The notes beneath the pieces are model-generated. The model saw nothing but the letters and a program-made list of their open reading frames with translations, did not search any database and was not told the DNA's origin. 64,000 bases of DNA, from NCBI RefSeq assembly GCF_007565055.1, contig NC_044565.1, positions 43,681,711 through 43,745,710 on the forward strand, written 5' to 3'. The translations under genes and the position numbers were made by a program. The stretch's first letter is position 1, and each line of letters begins with the position of its first letter. Below, piece after piece: positions 1-11,900 of the stretch. The stretch is from Rhinopithecus roxellana (lineage: Eukaryota; Chordata; Mammalia; Primates; Cercopithecidae).

Positions 1-154
1 AGGCTAATAAGTAGGTAAGAACAGAATATTAAATACAAAGAAATTTTTATGAGTAAAAGGGAGGCATTAATGTTAAATTAGCTATGAAACTGTAACTGTT
101 TTTATTTTTTTTTTTTTCATTTTGACTTTTGTCTCTTTCACTTTTATTTGTCAG

Positions 155-188
155 GGTACACTTTTGCCAATCAAGTCAAGTATAACAG
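155..188 (+). other. Candidate 34-nt micro-exon (unproven)
   Basis: A long pyrimidine-rich tract (about 103-150) ends in TTTGTCAG at 147-154 and is followed by 34 nt, then AACAG|GTAGGC at 184-194. Acceptor and donor are both good matches to mammalian splice consensus. All 34 nt are open in one frame, and the length is not a multiple of three. Micro-exons of this size are known in neuronal genes with very long introns, and the window otherwise looks intronic. No gene can be named from so little sequence. It could equally be a chance pair of splice-like motifs. Confidence 0.2.
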
Positions 189-1120
189 GTAGGCCTCCCT
201 TTCACACAGCTTTAATGATAAGTGACAGAGATGGGGAAAGGCATTCAACTGCCTGCAGAATGCATTAAAAATTTAAAACTTTACTTATCAGTCTTTTATT
301 AAAACTTTCTGTAATTGTACAAAATTATTTCCCCACTGGGTTACCTTTCAATATGGAGTACAATTATATTTCTGACACAAAATAATTATAGTTTAAAAAA
401 GCTGTAAGAAAAAAGTATTATTTTTTAAAGCAAAATCCATCCATTTTACATCCATGAAGAGGTTTTGCGATGAAAAGTTAAGCAATTGCTGAGCCAAAAC
501 TCCAGTTTTGAACATTTAACTTTCAGTACTAGACAGCTAGGTGGAAATCTAGTCTGTAGAAATGTAAAAGAATTATGGCTTATGGTAAAAGACTTTCTAG
601 TCCTTGTTTGTTTACTGAGATAATAACTTTTATGTATTATACCTTTAATCTGTCCATGTTAGTGTAGCTAAAATGCTGCATCTAAATTCTTTGGTTTTTA
701 TCCAACAGGGTAAAAACCATTAGTAACTGTTTTGGGGAATTATCTGTGTTTTTTCTACATACCTGACATCATCTTATGTAAAAATTTTAAATTCAAGAGC
801 TACTAGCCTTGGACAGTGGGCTCTGCGTGGGCAGAGCAACATTCTAATAATTCCTAAATCTCCACTATGGTCGTCCGGTCTTTTATCTAAAATTCTATTG
901 AGCAAGTTTCCAGAAAAACAGGTGTCCTATGTACATTCTCCTAAGAGACAGAGATCAACACATATTCTCTTGGGCATCTTTTGTGTATAAGTTGCTGTAG
1001 TTGAAACTCTGGGAAATAAGGAGACAAATTTATATTTCAACTAGGGGCTTTTGGAATCAGCTCAAATTTCCATAAAAGCTGACATTACTACACTTTCTTA
1101 GCTCACACCCTGATGGCACA
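189..1120. other. AT-rich sequence without recognised features
   Basis: No open frame with coding character, no recognisable young repeat and no RNA gene is seen. Composition is ordinary AT-rich primate non-coding DNA. Confidence 0.5.
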
Positions 1121-1124
1121 TTCT

Positions 1125-1345
1125 TTTTGAATACAAGGAATACCTATTGTGTATTTACTAAGCACTCAGCATGATGGTAGGCAATTGCACTTAAATCCAA
1201 AGATTTTCAAGTCTTGTTCAAATCTGTTCTTGTCTTCAACTAGCTCACAATTTAGAAGGAAAATTAGATATGTGAAAAGCAAACTATAATTCTACATGAA
1301 AAATTCCAGGCCTTTTCTAAGTGAGGAGTGTGCCATGATCCATTT
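1125..1345 (-). repeat. L2 LINE fragment
   Basis: The plus strand shows degenerate versions of phrases from the reverse complement of the L2 3' end: a 'tactaagcactcagcatgatggtagg'-type segment at 1155-1182 and a 'tcttcaactagctcacaattta' segment near 1233-1255. L2 is an ancient mammalian LINE and the copy is heavily mutated. Confidence 0.45.
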
Positions 1346-1714
1346 GTTGTCAGAAAATAGTGGAACTTGTATGTGTATTTATCTTTCATGCCCATTATTT
1401 TAAATTTCTCTTTTTGTAGTTCATGTACACAGCATAAATATATAAATTGGGGATCTAAAAACTTAAATTCAAAATTTAAATGATCTACATGGAATACGTT
1501 TATATCTTTATGTCATATGTAGAAGTTTTCATAATTCATTTGGAAACTAGCATCATATGGTTATGGTTATACTGTGTATGAGAGGTTTGGAAACTTTAAT
1601 TACAGTCTTGATTATACTACTAGTGTATCTTTAAACAAATAATTTAACACTTAACATATCTGAGGTTTTGTGTCTTATATTTTTACATAATTCCCCCCCT
1701 CTTAAATAACAAGC

Positions 1715-1915
1715 GTGTATTGAGAGTTAACTCAGATTCAGAAACTTTTCTAAGTAATCTAAGTGTATTAATCCACTTGATACTCATAACTTTATTAGAA
1801 GAGTACTATTATCCCCATTTTACAAATAAACAAACTGAAACAAAGACAGATTAAATAACTTTCCTGAGGTGGCAAAACTAAGAAGAGGCAGGCCAGGAGT
1901 CTGAAGGTGGGGTTA
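1715..1915 (-). repeat. MIR SINE
   Basis: The stretch around 1810-1900 (CCCCATTTTACAAATAAAC, then an AACTTTCCTGAGG segment) is the reverse complement of the MIR core and tRNA-like region. MIR is an ancient tRNA-derived mammalian SINE. This copy lacks part of its 5' region. Confidence 0.7.
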
Positions 1916-1987
1916 GAGGATTTCTAAAATAATTTCTAATTCTAAATTCATTGAGTTTCCTATGGTAGTGCTAAGGGCTCATTTGAT

Positions 1988-2540
1988 CATTTATTGAACA
2001 TTTACTTTGTGCCAGACATTGTGCTAGGTGTAGATTATGTCAAAATGAAAGATGACTCCCAGTCTATTGGGAAGATAGCCATGTGATCATGCAGCTATGG
2101 AAACACAGAAGGGAAAGCATGAACTGGCCAGGAAATGTCAGAAAGAACAATATTAATAGAAGTGCCAAAGTGGAAGTAGAGAATGACAGGTAAACAGGGC
2201 AAGCAAAGATATTAAACCAGAGAGGGCAGCATTAGCCAGGGAGCAAATGTAAAAAAGAATGATGTGTTTGAGAAAATGAAAGCGGCTCAGCATGGTTAGA
2301 GTCCATGTTGTGTATGGGAGGAATAACGAGAGGCTGGAAATGGGACAGGGGCCAGATCCTGAATAGCCTTATTTGTTGAGTGATTTTAGCTTGTAGTGGA
2401 TAACGAGTTACTGAGAAACTTTAAGGGTTGGAATTATATGATTAGATGTGTATTTTAGAAGTTCTATTCTGGCTCTGGTATGGAGATTGGAGAGGAGAGA
2501 TGTGAGGCTGAGGACTGGGAGTTTCATTTTAAGAGTATTG
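1988..2540 (-). repeat. L2 LINE fragment
   Basis: The plus strand reads through the reverse complement of the L2 3' region: a TTGTGCCAGACATTGTGCTA segment at 2009-2028, a GGGGCCAGATCCTGAATAG segment at 2349-2367, and a TTCTATTCTGGCTCTGG segment near 2462-2478. These are typical phrases of antisense L2 copies. The 3' end of the element lies at the left. Confidence 0.6.
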
Positions 2541-2574
2541 AACTTGTCTGTTCACTCATTCTTTTGTGAAATTC

Positions 2575-2965
2575 TGTTAATCACTCATTGATTTAACTTG
2601 TATTTTTTTATGTGCCTACTATGTGCCAGACATTGTTCTAGATGCTTGAACTCTATTAGTGAAGAACACAGGCAAAAATCCTTGCCCTTGAGGAGCATAA
2701 ACCCTGGCATAGTTCATGTGTAATTACAAGGAAGGACAGTGTGGTTAGAGAGCGGGAGAGGGATCTGTGAGATATTTAGGAGACAGACTGACAGGACCAG
2801 TCATTAGGACTGAATCATGGATTTTTAAAATAAGGTCTGAAACACCATAGAGAATTAATTCTTGTGAAGGAAAATTATCCCAACAATGAAAGTAGGAATT
2901 TGCTATTCAGGAAAGCTTGGGCAGGGCAGTCAAACTGACTTTATGGGCACTGGGAGTAGGGTGGG
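2575..2965 (-). repeat. L2 LINE fragment
   Basis: A second antisense L2 copy next to the previous one. It begins with CCTACTATGTGCCAGACATT at 2615-2634, followed by a CTTGCCCTTGAGGAGC segment at 2680-2695. The two antisense copies in tandem could also be one element rearranged or duplicated long ago. Confidence 0.55.
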
Positions 2966-5613
2966 GAAGAATAAGTAGCCACTGGGAACATTCTTTGGTC
3001 CATCAAGATGACTCAGGAGACTAGCAGCCAATTGCCCACCACTTTCAAGAGGAGCAAAACGTCCTCTTGAAAGTTTTGATTTTACATTTGGGGGGGAATG
3101 AATACAACATCACTGGCAGCTACGTTTCTAGAAGGGACTTCCTAAAAACAAAATAATTAAACATAGAGGTTTTATATGGTGAATTTAGATTCTCATGCCC
3201 TACAAAAAGCTCAAGCCCTGTGATTATCTTAGCCCAATCAGGGTGAGTCAGACCCAACTATTGCCAACTTTAGAGGATAATACATTAACTTCATAAATGA
3301 AAAGAAACAGCAAGTTTACATAGAAGTTTAAATCACACTGAACACTGCAACAAGTCTCCACAGATAACAACAGTACTTTGCCACCTGTGGTCTTCTTGAC
3401 CTGCTAAGGTATTGCAGAAATCATAACCAACAAAGAGAGGCTGGATAAGTGGATGGTTAGAACATCAGATTTTCAGGGTTTTTTCTATCCTTAGTGTTGA
3501 CTTATTTAAGTCAGGCTTTGGGTCAGATCCTTGACTCTTGTATGCCTGTTTATCCACTGGGAGAAGGGGGAGAAGAGCAGTACTTGGCACCCAGAGGAGG
3601 TTCATGAAGTGCATTAAGGGCCTGAGTTGAAAGACTGTAACGTCATACAGAAGTGGATAACATTCTATTTTTATTGACAGCATGAATAAGAAGCATAGTT
3701 GTTCTGACTGAGAACATCTCTGAATAAGAGTCTTTTCAGAAATGTGGAATGATTGGCAAAGGCCTGGAAGGCAGGGATGTCATATGCCTTGGCCCTGGAA
3801 ATTGTCATTTGGTATCGAAGGAGTAGCATTGGAGTTGGCCTCAGATCCTCACGGACTCAGAGGTGTGGAGGAGGGAGAGCAAGTGGAGCCCTCCTTCTCC
3901 TCTGTTGGGGCCCTATTACATGCTGCTGAAATAACTCTGACACCTTGGGGCTGTTAATGCAAATTTAGAGAATAAATCGATCTTGGGGAGATGAGTGATA
4001 AAATGCAAACAACAGGGAAAGATAGGGTCTTTGTTTACTTTCTCTTTTCCTGGTGTATGGCTAAACAGGTTAAACACCTGTGAGAAGAGGGTGCTTCAGG
4101 GATACTCTCATACTCAGATTGTTCATGGGTGTCTTGGAGATGGCACTCCTCTCCTTGTGCAGTGATTAGTTGCCTCTTCATCACTGGCGAGGCTGGCAGC
4201 AAGGAGCAGGGCCTTCACCTGCAGGTGTTGCCATGGCAAAGGACACTTGGAATAGATTCAGGCAACATTAAAATGCAAAAGTGAAAATAAGAATAGAGAG
4301 AAAATAGAAGCTTGATTCAGGGGAACATTTGAGTGGATCATATCACCTCCCTCACAATAGCCGTTGCCAAACTTGAGATCAACCCCACCTTTTCCCTCTT
4401 GATTCCTAAGGTTCTCTGAGGCCTGGCCATGAGGTGCAAAAGCCGACTTTTTATTTTTCATTTTATAAAACACAGTAAGGTTTACATTATTTTGTTCCTA
4501 GGAAATATGGTTTGGTTTCTTAATCCAAACAGGATTAATGAATTTTGAAATGAGAATTGGTTTTTGGATGCTATAAAACAATTCCTTTTTTGAAAAAAAT
4601 TCAAAAGTTGATTAGCAAAGTAGCTTGTTTTATTGGCTCTGGATTTTTCTCTCATTACCACCTTCTTTAACATCCACGTGGGTTATCAAGGAAGCCAAGC
4701 TACATTTTTCCTGTGTCATCCCGAGACTTTGCCTTAACTTTCACTTGGTTTTCACATTGAATTAAGTGTTCTCTTTCTTACCACTTCTGTATATTTGCCT
4801 ATTATTCAGAAAAGTTGGGTTTATTTACTAAGCTTCCCTAGAACTTTAAGATATTTATGGTCAGAATTGCTGTAGGTCATTATTCTCTAAGTCAGAAAAT
4901 TATCTCTCTCTCTAAATATTTTAAGAATTCCCAGTTAAAGCCAGTGGCAGATTCCCTTTTTACACTCTGACTTGTTGATTCGCTTTGTTATCTAGGCAGT
5001 GATGGTTAATAATAACACAGTAGTAGTAAATATTTACTGAATGCATAACCAGTTACATTAGAATTCTTGGGGATGGGCCTAGGTATAGGTACAATCTCAG
5101 TGCTCCACAGGGTTAAGGAACTGTGTGGTGGAGGTTCATGGGATGATTGGGAGGGTAATGCCTGTTCCATGGTGGATACTTGAGCTACATTGGTTTCCTG
5201 AATTGCTTATGAGTTATTGTAAAAAAAAAAAAAAAGTACTTTGCCTTTAGATGCCCCTTCTCTTTACAAGGGCAGGGTAAAATATGGGGCTCAGTGAGGC
5301 TGTGGGAATAGGGAATAGTGTGGGAGAAGCTTGGGCCTAGGAGCAACATCTGTGGGACTCTTCCTTCTATGCCCTTCTGAATCTATTGAGAATGATCAGC
5401 TAACTCTTTGGTGCTATTGCTATTAGAAAACAGGAATTAAAATAGAATATTTCTTAAAATGGAAGGGCTTGCAGTTAATTCAGGTCTGTACAGTGAGGCC
5501 TCATTGCTGGTAAGCACTTGGGCAGGGAGGAACCATCTTCTGGATACTGGAGTTATCTGCATGCTCTGTGAATTTTCATTTCGTATAATTTCTGTGTTTC
5601 CTGTAAAAATGAA
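2966..5613. other. Mostly unique non-coding sequence
   Basis: No coding gene is supported. The short open frames here (60-78 codons) have no recognisable domain and no flanking splice or promoter logic. The stretch contains a perfect hairpin at 3041-3074 and an A-run near 5221-5235. Some of it may be ancient repeat too decayed to name. Confidence 0.5.
3041..3074. repeat. Perfect 13-bp inverted repeat (hairpin)
   Basis: ACTTTCAAGAGGA at 3041-3053 is followed by an 8-nt loop (GCAAAACG) and its exact reverse complement TCCTCTTGAAAGT at 3062-3074. Transcribed RNA would fold into a tight stem-loop. No flanking sequence marks it as a known microRNA or transposon end. Confidence 0.75.
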
Positions 5614-5935
5614 GAGAAAGTTTCTTTTTTTTTTTTTTTGAGACGGAGTCTCGCTCTGTCGCCCAGGCTGGAGTGCTGTGGCCGGATCTCAGCTCACTGC
5701 AAGCTCCGCCTCCCGGGTTCACGCCATTCTCCTGTCTCAGCCTCCCGGGTAGCTGGGACTACAGGCGCCGCCACGTCGCCCGGCTAGTTTTTTGTATTTT
5801 TTAGTAGAGACGGGGTTTCACCGTGTTAGCCAGGATGGTCTCGATCTCCTGACCTCGTGATCCGCCCGTCTCGGCCTCCCAAAGTGCTGGGATTACAGGC
5901 TTGAGCCACCGCGCCTGGCCTCGAGAAAGTTTCTT
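5614..5935 (-). mobile_element. Young AluY (Old World monkey AluYRa-type) with target duplication
   Basis: A full-length Alu lies in reverse orientation: poly(T) at about 5625-5639 is the A-tail and the 5' end is at 5922. It is flanked by a 13-bp perfect duplication GAGAAAGTTTCTT (5614-5626 and 5923-5935, the first copy merging with the tail). On its own strand it reads GGTGGCTCAAGCCTG and GCTGAGATCCGGCCAC; both differ from human AluY and are typical of cercopithecid AluY. CpG density is still high, so the insertion is recent. Alu is a 7SL-derived, L1-mobilised SINE transcribed by RNA polymerase III. Confidence 0.92.
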
Positions 5936-6539
5936 TACAGTGAACCTTCTCTTATGTGATCTAGGGTACAATTAACCCTGCTCGGCTTTCACCTTAAAAG
6001 TCGATTCAGGTAAACAAATGACATTTCTTAAGAAATGTCAGTAGGGAGGTTGTACTGTAACATCGGTTCTAAGCTGGAACCTGGGAAGTCCTCACAGGTC
6101 CCACAACGAGACAATTTCATTTAAGTGGAGTAGGAGAAAAAGGGCAGAAAGAAGAATGAAGAGGGCCTAGTACTGAACTGTAGTTCTCCTACATCCAGAG
6201 GTTAATAAAGTTCCTAAATTTGCTATGTACAAAGAAAATTGCCTCCAGAATGACTACTAATGCTAGCATTCTCTGACAGTTTGAAGGTCAATATAGTAAA
6301 ATGTTTTTCTGAATCTGCTGTCTACTTGGAAAAAAGTATGCACAAAGATTACACCAGATTTTCTGAATATTCTGGTCAAATTCTGATCTGGTTATACAGT
6401 TTAACCAATTGTCAATATGCCAATACCCTATGCGTGAAGTTGAGGCACCAGAATGATTTGCTATCTACTCAACATCTCCCTTATTCCACACTATAAGTAG
6501 CTCGCAGAAGTTCTTCGATGGGACAAAAAGAATTAATGC
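5936..6539. other. Unique sequence without recognised features
   Basis: A 78-codon open frame at 6260-6496 has no recognisable domain or splice context. Nothing else stands out. Confidence 0.45.
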
Positions 6540-7440
6540 CAAAGTTGAATGACTTACAGCCGCTACCACCTAATTAAAATGATGCTGTGCCAGTTGCTTT
6601 TGTTGGGCAAGATCCACACATAATATAATTTTAATCCTGTTTATATGCACTCTTGGGATAGATTTGAGATCAGCATTGCCATTTAAATGAGGTTAATCAA
6701 GCATACTGTATGCAGCTTTTGTTTCTCCACTGTATGTGAAAGGTGACCACTGTTGACAGGTTACCCAACTGGCCGCTTACTCTATTAACAAGAAGGAGGT
6801 GGTTTTCAGTGTCTGGTCATTAACCCAGCCTCAGCCCCAGTGACTCTTTTTGCCTAGTCCTTGGAATAGTGCAGCTGTTGTCAGTCGCAGAGGAGAACTC
6901 TAGTTATGAACCGCTTTGCTTTGGCTGCAGCGACATGCCTCTACACAAGGGGAGGGGGAGGGAGAAAAAAAGAAAAAAAAATACAACTCCCCTAAAAAGC
7001 AAACACCATTTTTTTGTATGCCTGGCTCTGTTTATGTATATAAAACGGACATTATGGTGGAGTGAAAAAGACCCTCATAAAAATCCTTCTTGAAAACTAT
7101 TGTTGCTGACAGCCGTGACCTCTGTGAGTCTGCATGTTTACCCATAATTCATAATTAACAAAGACATTAGAACTGCCACAGGAGAATTCTGGGCTTTATT
7201 TCTTTCTAACTGGGCAGTACTAATGCTGGAAGTGCTCCCAAATCAGTGATTTAACATTTCAGGAAATCTTGGAGAGGCAGCAGAAGCCTCCTTATATAGC
7301 TCATACGCTGGGACTTTGGTGATACAGATACGGCCGAGATAATTATTCAGCTCTCGTTATTGCTGTAGCTCTGCACCTGATCCCCGAGCCATTAGAGCAC
7401 TCTGCAGGTTATTACAACTATCAAACATCAAGGTCTCTTT
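6540..7440. promoter_or_regulatory. Candidate conserved non-coding element cluster / enhancer
   Basis: A repeat-free stretch with balanced, non-decayed-looking sequence and many developmental factor motifs: homeodomain TAATTA-type cores (near 6570 and 7150-7160), GGTTAATCA near 6691, and AT-rich homeobox-like clusters. It is interrupted by a purine-rich run at 6949-6985. This is the usual look of a vertebrate non-coding element in a gene desert. The call is pattern-based; conservation cannot be measured here. Confidence 0.3.
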
Positions 7441-9214
7441 TCTAGTCTCTTGACTATGTGGTTATCATTTTACTTCTTTTAAATCCCCCATCTGCATAGA
7501 AAGCCTCTGTGTTTTTTACAGAGATCTGCTCACAGCCTTTCCCCTACCCTTTCTTTATTGCTCCCCAAATGGAGCCCTTTTCTTACTAGCACATTAGCAT
7601 AAAAATATAAACCTCATGCTTCTCCACTTGTATTGTTTTTATACCCTCTCTCTTGTTTGATTTCCTCTTTGAGGCTGTGCACACCTACACTTTAATTTGG
7701 GCAGCCAATGAGTCAGTGGAAGAGAATTCTCTTGAGCTCAAGGAAACCATGATAATATAATTTCTGATGACGGGTGTTGTCAGTGGCCATGTTTAACCTT
7801 TTCCTTAGTTGAAGGCCCTCTTGACTTTCTTGTATGTTTCTACCTATTGCGGCTGTATCATAGATTATGCCCCAAACCACCAAATTGCAAGAGAATATAA
7901 TGACAACTTGCCAAAATAAAAAAAAAAAGTCGGGGGGAGCGGGAAGGATTTTGTACTGTGGATGTACTTAATGATTCATTAGTTTTTTATCTCTTTCCCA
8001 GAAAGTGTACCCTTTCTTGAAATTTAATAGGAAACTGTCTTTTTGATGACATATATTTTCAGTTTTGGTCACAATCTAGTCCTGTAATGTTTGCTTCCAT
8101 TACTTTTCTAAACAAACTATAAGATGATCAAAACCAGACAGCTCTGAATATTCTGAGAACTGTGTCAGCTATCTAGGGACAGGCAGTCACTTATGATACA
8201 TAAAGATAATAATACAAATTAAGAGTCTGAAACAGGTCTCTGTGGATTGCATCTTAAATGAAAGCAAGTGGTTACTTCTGAATGTTTTACACAGACTTGC
8301 TTCTCTCGAAACCTTTATTTAGCATGATCTCCACCAAACACCTGTAATAAAAAAAAGGCACTCCACCCACTGCAGGCCTATATATAGAAAAAGCTAATCC
8401 ACAAGAGGTGAGGGGCAGTCACAGACAGTATGGTGGGGCTGAGAAACATATGGCTTCCTCACTTAATATTGCTGCACAGTTGTCCCACACCATATTCCCT
8501 TAAATGGGCATTAGCTTTGTAGCCAAATTAGCAGGCTATAAAAAAATGAAAATAAAGGCACTTTTTGATGCTACAAAAAACTACCATTAAGCATTACTTG
8601 ATAGCATCTATCCATTATCTCTGTGTGTATATTGTCAGCATGTGTAGTAAGTGGTGCATGTAAAAAATGAAATATAGAGAGGTTTCAAATGTCGGTAGTG
8701 TTTTTATGAGCAGTGAAAGTTAAGTAACTATATGTTTAATCTGTACTTTACTTCATCAGCCTATGCAGAGAAACCATCTGATATTCCTGACTTATAGAAG
8801 AGACTGGTTTCTTTTAGGATCTCCTTCTGGCCCCTTCTGTTGAACCAAGGAGGTTTTAAATACTTTTAAAATCATATTCTCCTATTTTGTTAACTTAATG
8901 GTGCATGTGTATTTTCTTCCCTAGGAACTAAGGAGCATAGACTTCAACACAAAATATATATTTATTAATGCAAATTCATGTAGATCAACTACAAAAGTAA
9001 ATCAGTAGGTAGCATTTGTTGTGCATTGTTTCCCCATTTTCAATGACAGCAATAAGAATGCTTCACCCTGGGAACTTTGTATTACTGCTGAATCATTTGA
9101 ATACTGTCAGATGTTCCCTATTTAGGATGCACTTTCTTTTTTACTACTATACGAAATTGTAATTCCTCCACATGTGGTGATCCTTAATACCAGAAAGTAT
9201 GAGTTAAAATCTTT
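7441..9214. other. Mostly unique non-coding sequence
   Basis: No gene is supported. Isolated motifs include an exact AP-1 site TGAGTCA at 7709-7715 beside a CCAAT box, and a MEF2-type CTATATATAG at 8378-8387. Single motifs of this kind are common by chance. Confidence 0.45.
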
Positions 9215-9362
9215 CATTTTATCTAGTCTACCCTTCTTATTTAATGTGAAAACAAACTCAGAGAAGCCAAATAACTTGCTTAAAGTCACACAGCCAGCTA
9301 GTTCATAGAAAACTTTGGTTCTGATCTCTTGACTCTTTTCTTTCTACTATACCACATTGCTG
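9215..9362 (-). repeat. MIR SINE fragment
   Basis: AAGTCACACAGCCAGCTAG at 9284-9302, preceded by a GAAGCCAAATAACTTGC segment, is the reverse complement of the MIR tRNA-like/core region. Confidence 0.65.
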
Positions 9363-9364
9363 CT

Positions 9365-10429
9365 TCCAATAATTATATAATTATCGATATTCCCAAAGCA
9401 AGAGAAGCACTTGTGAGTTTTATTTCTAGAAAAAGTGATGGTTTGTTCTTAGCCATTCATTCACTCATTGGTGAGAAAAATGCATACATTTGCAAGATGG
9501 CGGGCCAGCAATATGGCAAAGGTCTTTTCTTTGTATGACAACCAACTGACCCCTAAATGAATTGAACCCTGACCCCCTTCCTCATTAGCTCCAAGAAAGC
9601 TAACTAGCCCAGAAACAATTGTTACAAGCAAGCTACAACACAAATCTGCCATGTTATTCCTATGGGATTAATTAGAGAGCTAAAACAATGCTTTCTCTTT
9701 GAAAGACATACAGAATCATATTGCTATGTTCTTCTGACTTGTGAACCTCTTGAAATTTAGTGCAAAATTTTATGTTAAGGATAAATACATATTCCTCTGG
9801 AGAGAGGGTTCCAAGTTTGCATAAGATTTTCATGATGTTTGTGAGTGTGTGTGTGTGTTTGTGATCCAAAATAGGTTAAAAGAATTGTTCTATTTCATGC
9901 TCCAGTGCATTGTGCTGATGTCATCACTGGTATTGGTGTGCTACCAAAACCACAAGAATTGCATTATGCTTCACCATATTGGAGGAATATATTATTTATA
10001 TGTTTTTTTCCTTGAAAAAAGGATGGCAAGTAAATCTATACATGCGGACCTTATAATTAGCACCAAATCAATAAGGAGTAATTTGGGATATTATGATAAT
10101 TTAGTTTGAATAGGGATGAATGTCACCCAAATATTGAGTGCTGACTTTTGTACCCAACAAGAAAAAGAAGGCTATAGCCTTGAGTGTGGGGACATGATAG
10201 TATCCAGGACAAGGAGAGTGAACTATACAAAAAATGAAATATTCAAATATTTGACAGCATCTTTAACTTACTTAGATGTTATATAATAAATAGTCAATAG
10301 GACCTTTCTAGTAATCAGGGGGTTAAAGCACTATAAAGAAACTTCCATATGTACTTTGTTATCCAAGAGACAGATAGAGAGATGTCGTTCTACTGATATA
10401 TTACATAAATCATGGTGCCAGCCAGAAAA
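9365..10429. other. Unassigned non-coding sequence
   Basis: Contains a short imperfect (GT)n run at 9841-9860 and a segment at 9490-9660 with repeat-like character that I cannot assign to a family. An 86-codon open frame at 9849-10109 looks like chance. Confidence 0.4.
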
Positions 10430-11060
10430 ACAACAGATGACCAATTTGTACAAAGCATTTTTTCCTTATGTTACATTTATTTAAAATACATTAAATCGTT
10501 GTGCTAAAATTGAGGCAGCTGGCAGTCCAGGCAACCTTATAAGATTTTTGTTTTCTGGATCCAGGCCCATTCATTTGGAAAGGTGAATCCATTGGGCTAA
10601 TATATTTGCTTAGTCATATGCCAAGCCCTTGGAGAAAACAGGTAGTCCAGAATTTACCATGCATTCCATTTTTTAAAAAAAATCAGAAATCTGACAAATG
10701 AAAGTCAGATGGTTAATGCCCATTTACTTCCAAGCGAAGTCACTAATTAATGGTGCCAAGTCTCAACCCAAAGAAAAAGACTCATATGGGATGTAATCTG
10801 AGAAATCTGGCCATTTTCCAGGGGCTTCTTGTCTCTTACTCTATGTACATCAACAACGTTGTGATGCGTAGTTGACCTTAAAAAAAAAAGTCATGTCTGA
10901 GTTGGGTGGGTTTGTGTTAAACTGATTCAAGCATTGGCCTAATACGTTAATGGAATTTTAATGTTTGCTGTAGCATTCTTTTAGCCCATAGTTTTTATCA
11001 AACTGTTAATGAGTGATGACCTCCTCAAAATGGTAAAGATCACTCAATGTTAAGGGTTTT
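10430..11060. promoter_or_regulatory. Candidate conserved non-coding element
   Basis: A repeat-free stretch with homeodomain-type cores (ACTAATTAATGG at 10741-10752, CCTAATACGTTAATGG near 10938-10953) and E-box-like CAGCTG near 10517, without features of decayed repeats. Enhancer function is inferred only from sequence texture. Confidence 0.22.
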
Positions 11061-11399
11061 ATACTTACTTAAACCAACTTTCAGTGTCTATTGTCAACTG
11101 TATTCAAAACCAATACTGGATAAACAGGGCCATAAGAGAGAAACTCATCTTAAGTGGTCTAGTCTCCTATTGTGGCAGTTTCTTTAGTGACAGCTTAACT
11201 TCTGTTAGTGGTGTCACAGGGATGTAGTGGTCTTACAGTCTGTGGTCATGTGACTATCTAGTCATTCAATGACATTAGTCATTCAAATGAGAAGTTGTTG
11301 GTTTCAACAAATTTGTCTTCCCTGTTGGCCAATATTCAGAACATGGGATTTCTTCAAGAAGCTTAATCTTGAAAATTGAAGCTACCAAAATGATAGGTT
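11061..11399. other. Unique sequence without recognised features
   Basis: No open frame, repeat or RNA gene that I can support. Confidence 0.45.
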
Positions 11400-11900
11400 T
11401 CTATTTAAATTCATCAACTATTTTTGTGTCACTACTGTGTGCAAAACATGCTAGGAACATATTTGGTAAATTTTTAAGGACTTAAATATTCTTTTTCTTT
11501 TAGGAGACTGAATTCTCTTAGGAACTTAAAAAGAAATACAAAACAAAGTCTGTTCTCTCTGTTTATGATCTTGATGGAAAGATTTGTATTTTAGAGAGAC
11601 ATGCAAACAATGAACAGTTCCAGACCATGAATTGTACCCAGTTAAATGTCAAGATATATAATAGAGATGGTCATGACAAGTTAGAAAAAGAAGAGGTTAT
11701 AGAAGGTCATTAACCTAAAGAGGTCATTATGAAAGGTTTCTACAAAAAACACTAATGGAAGAGGTAGGAATTGAAATAAGCTTCAAAGTGTGGAGAAGAG
11801 TCAGGTGTGTAGGGTTGGGAAGGCATTTGATGGTGTTGGCTAATAATGAGAGTATTCTAATAGACTCATAGCACCACTATTAGAATGGATATAAGACACG
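11400..11900 (-). repeat. L2 LINE fragment
   Basis: Degenerate antisense-L2 phrases: ACTGTGTGCAAAACATGCTAGG at its start and GAGGTAGGAATTGAAATAAG near 11760 are the familiar antisense order of L2 3' sequence. Strong decay and internal gaps. Confidence 0.4.
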
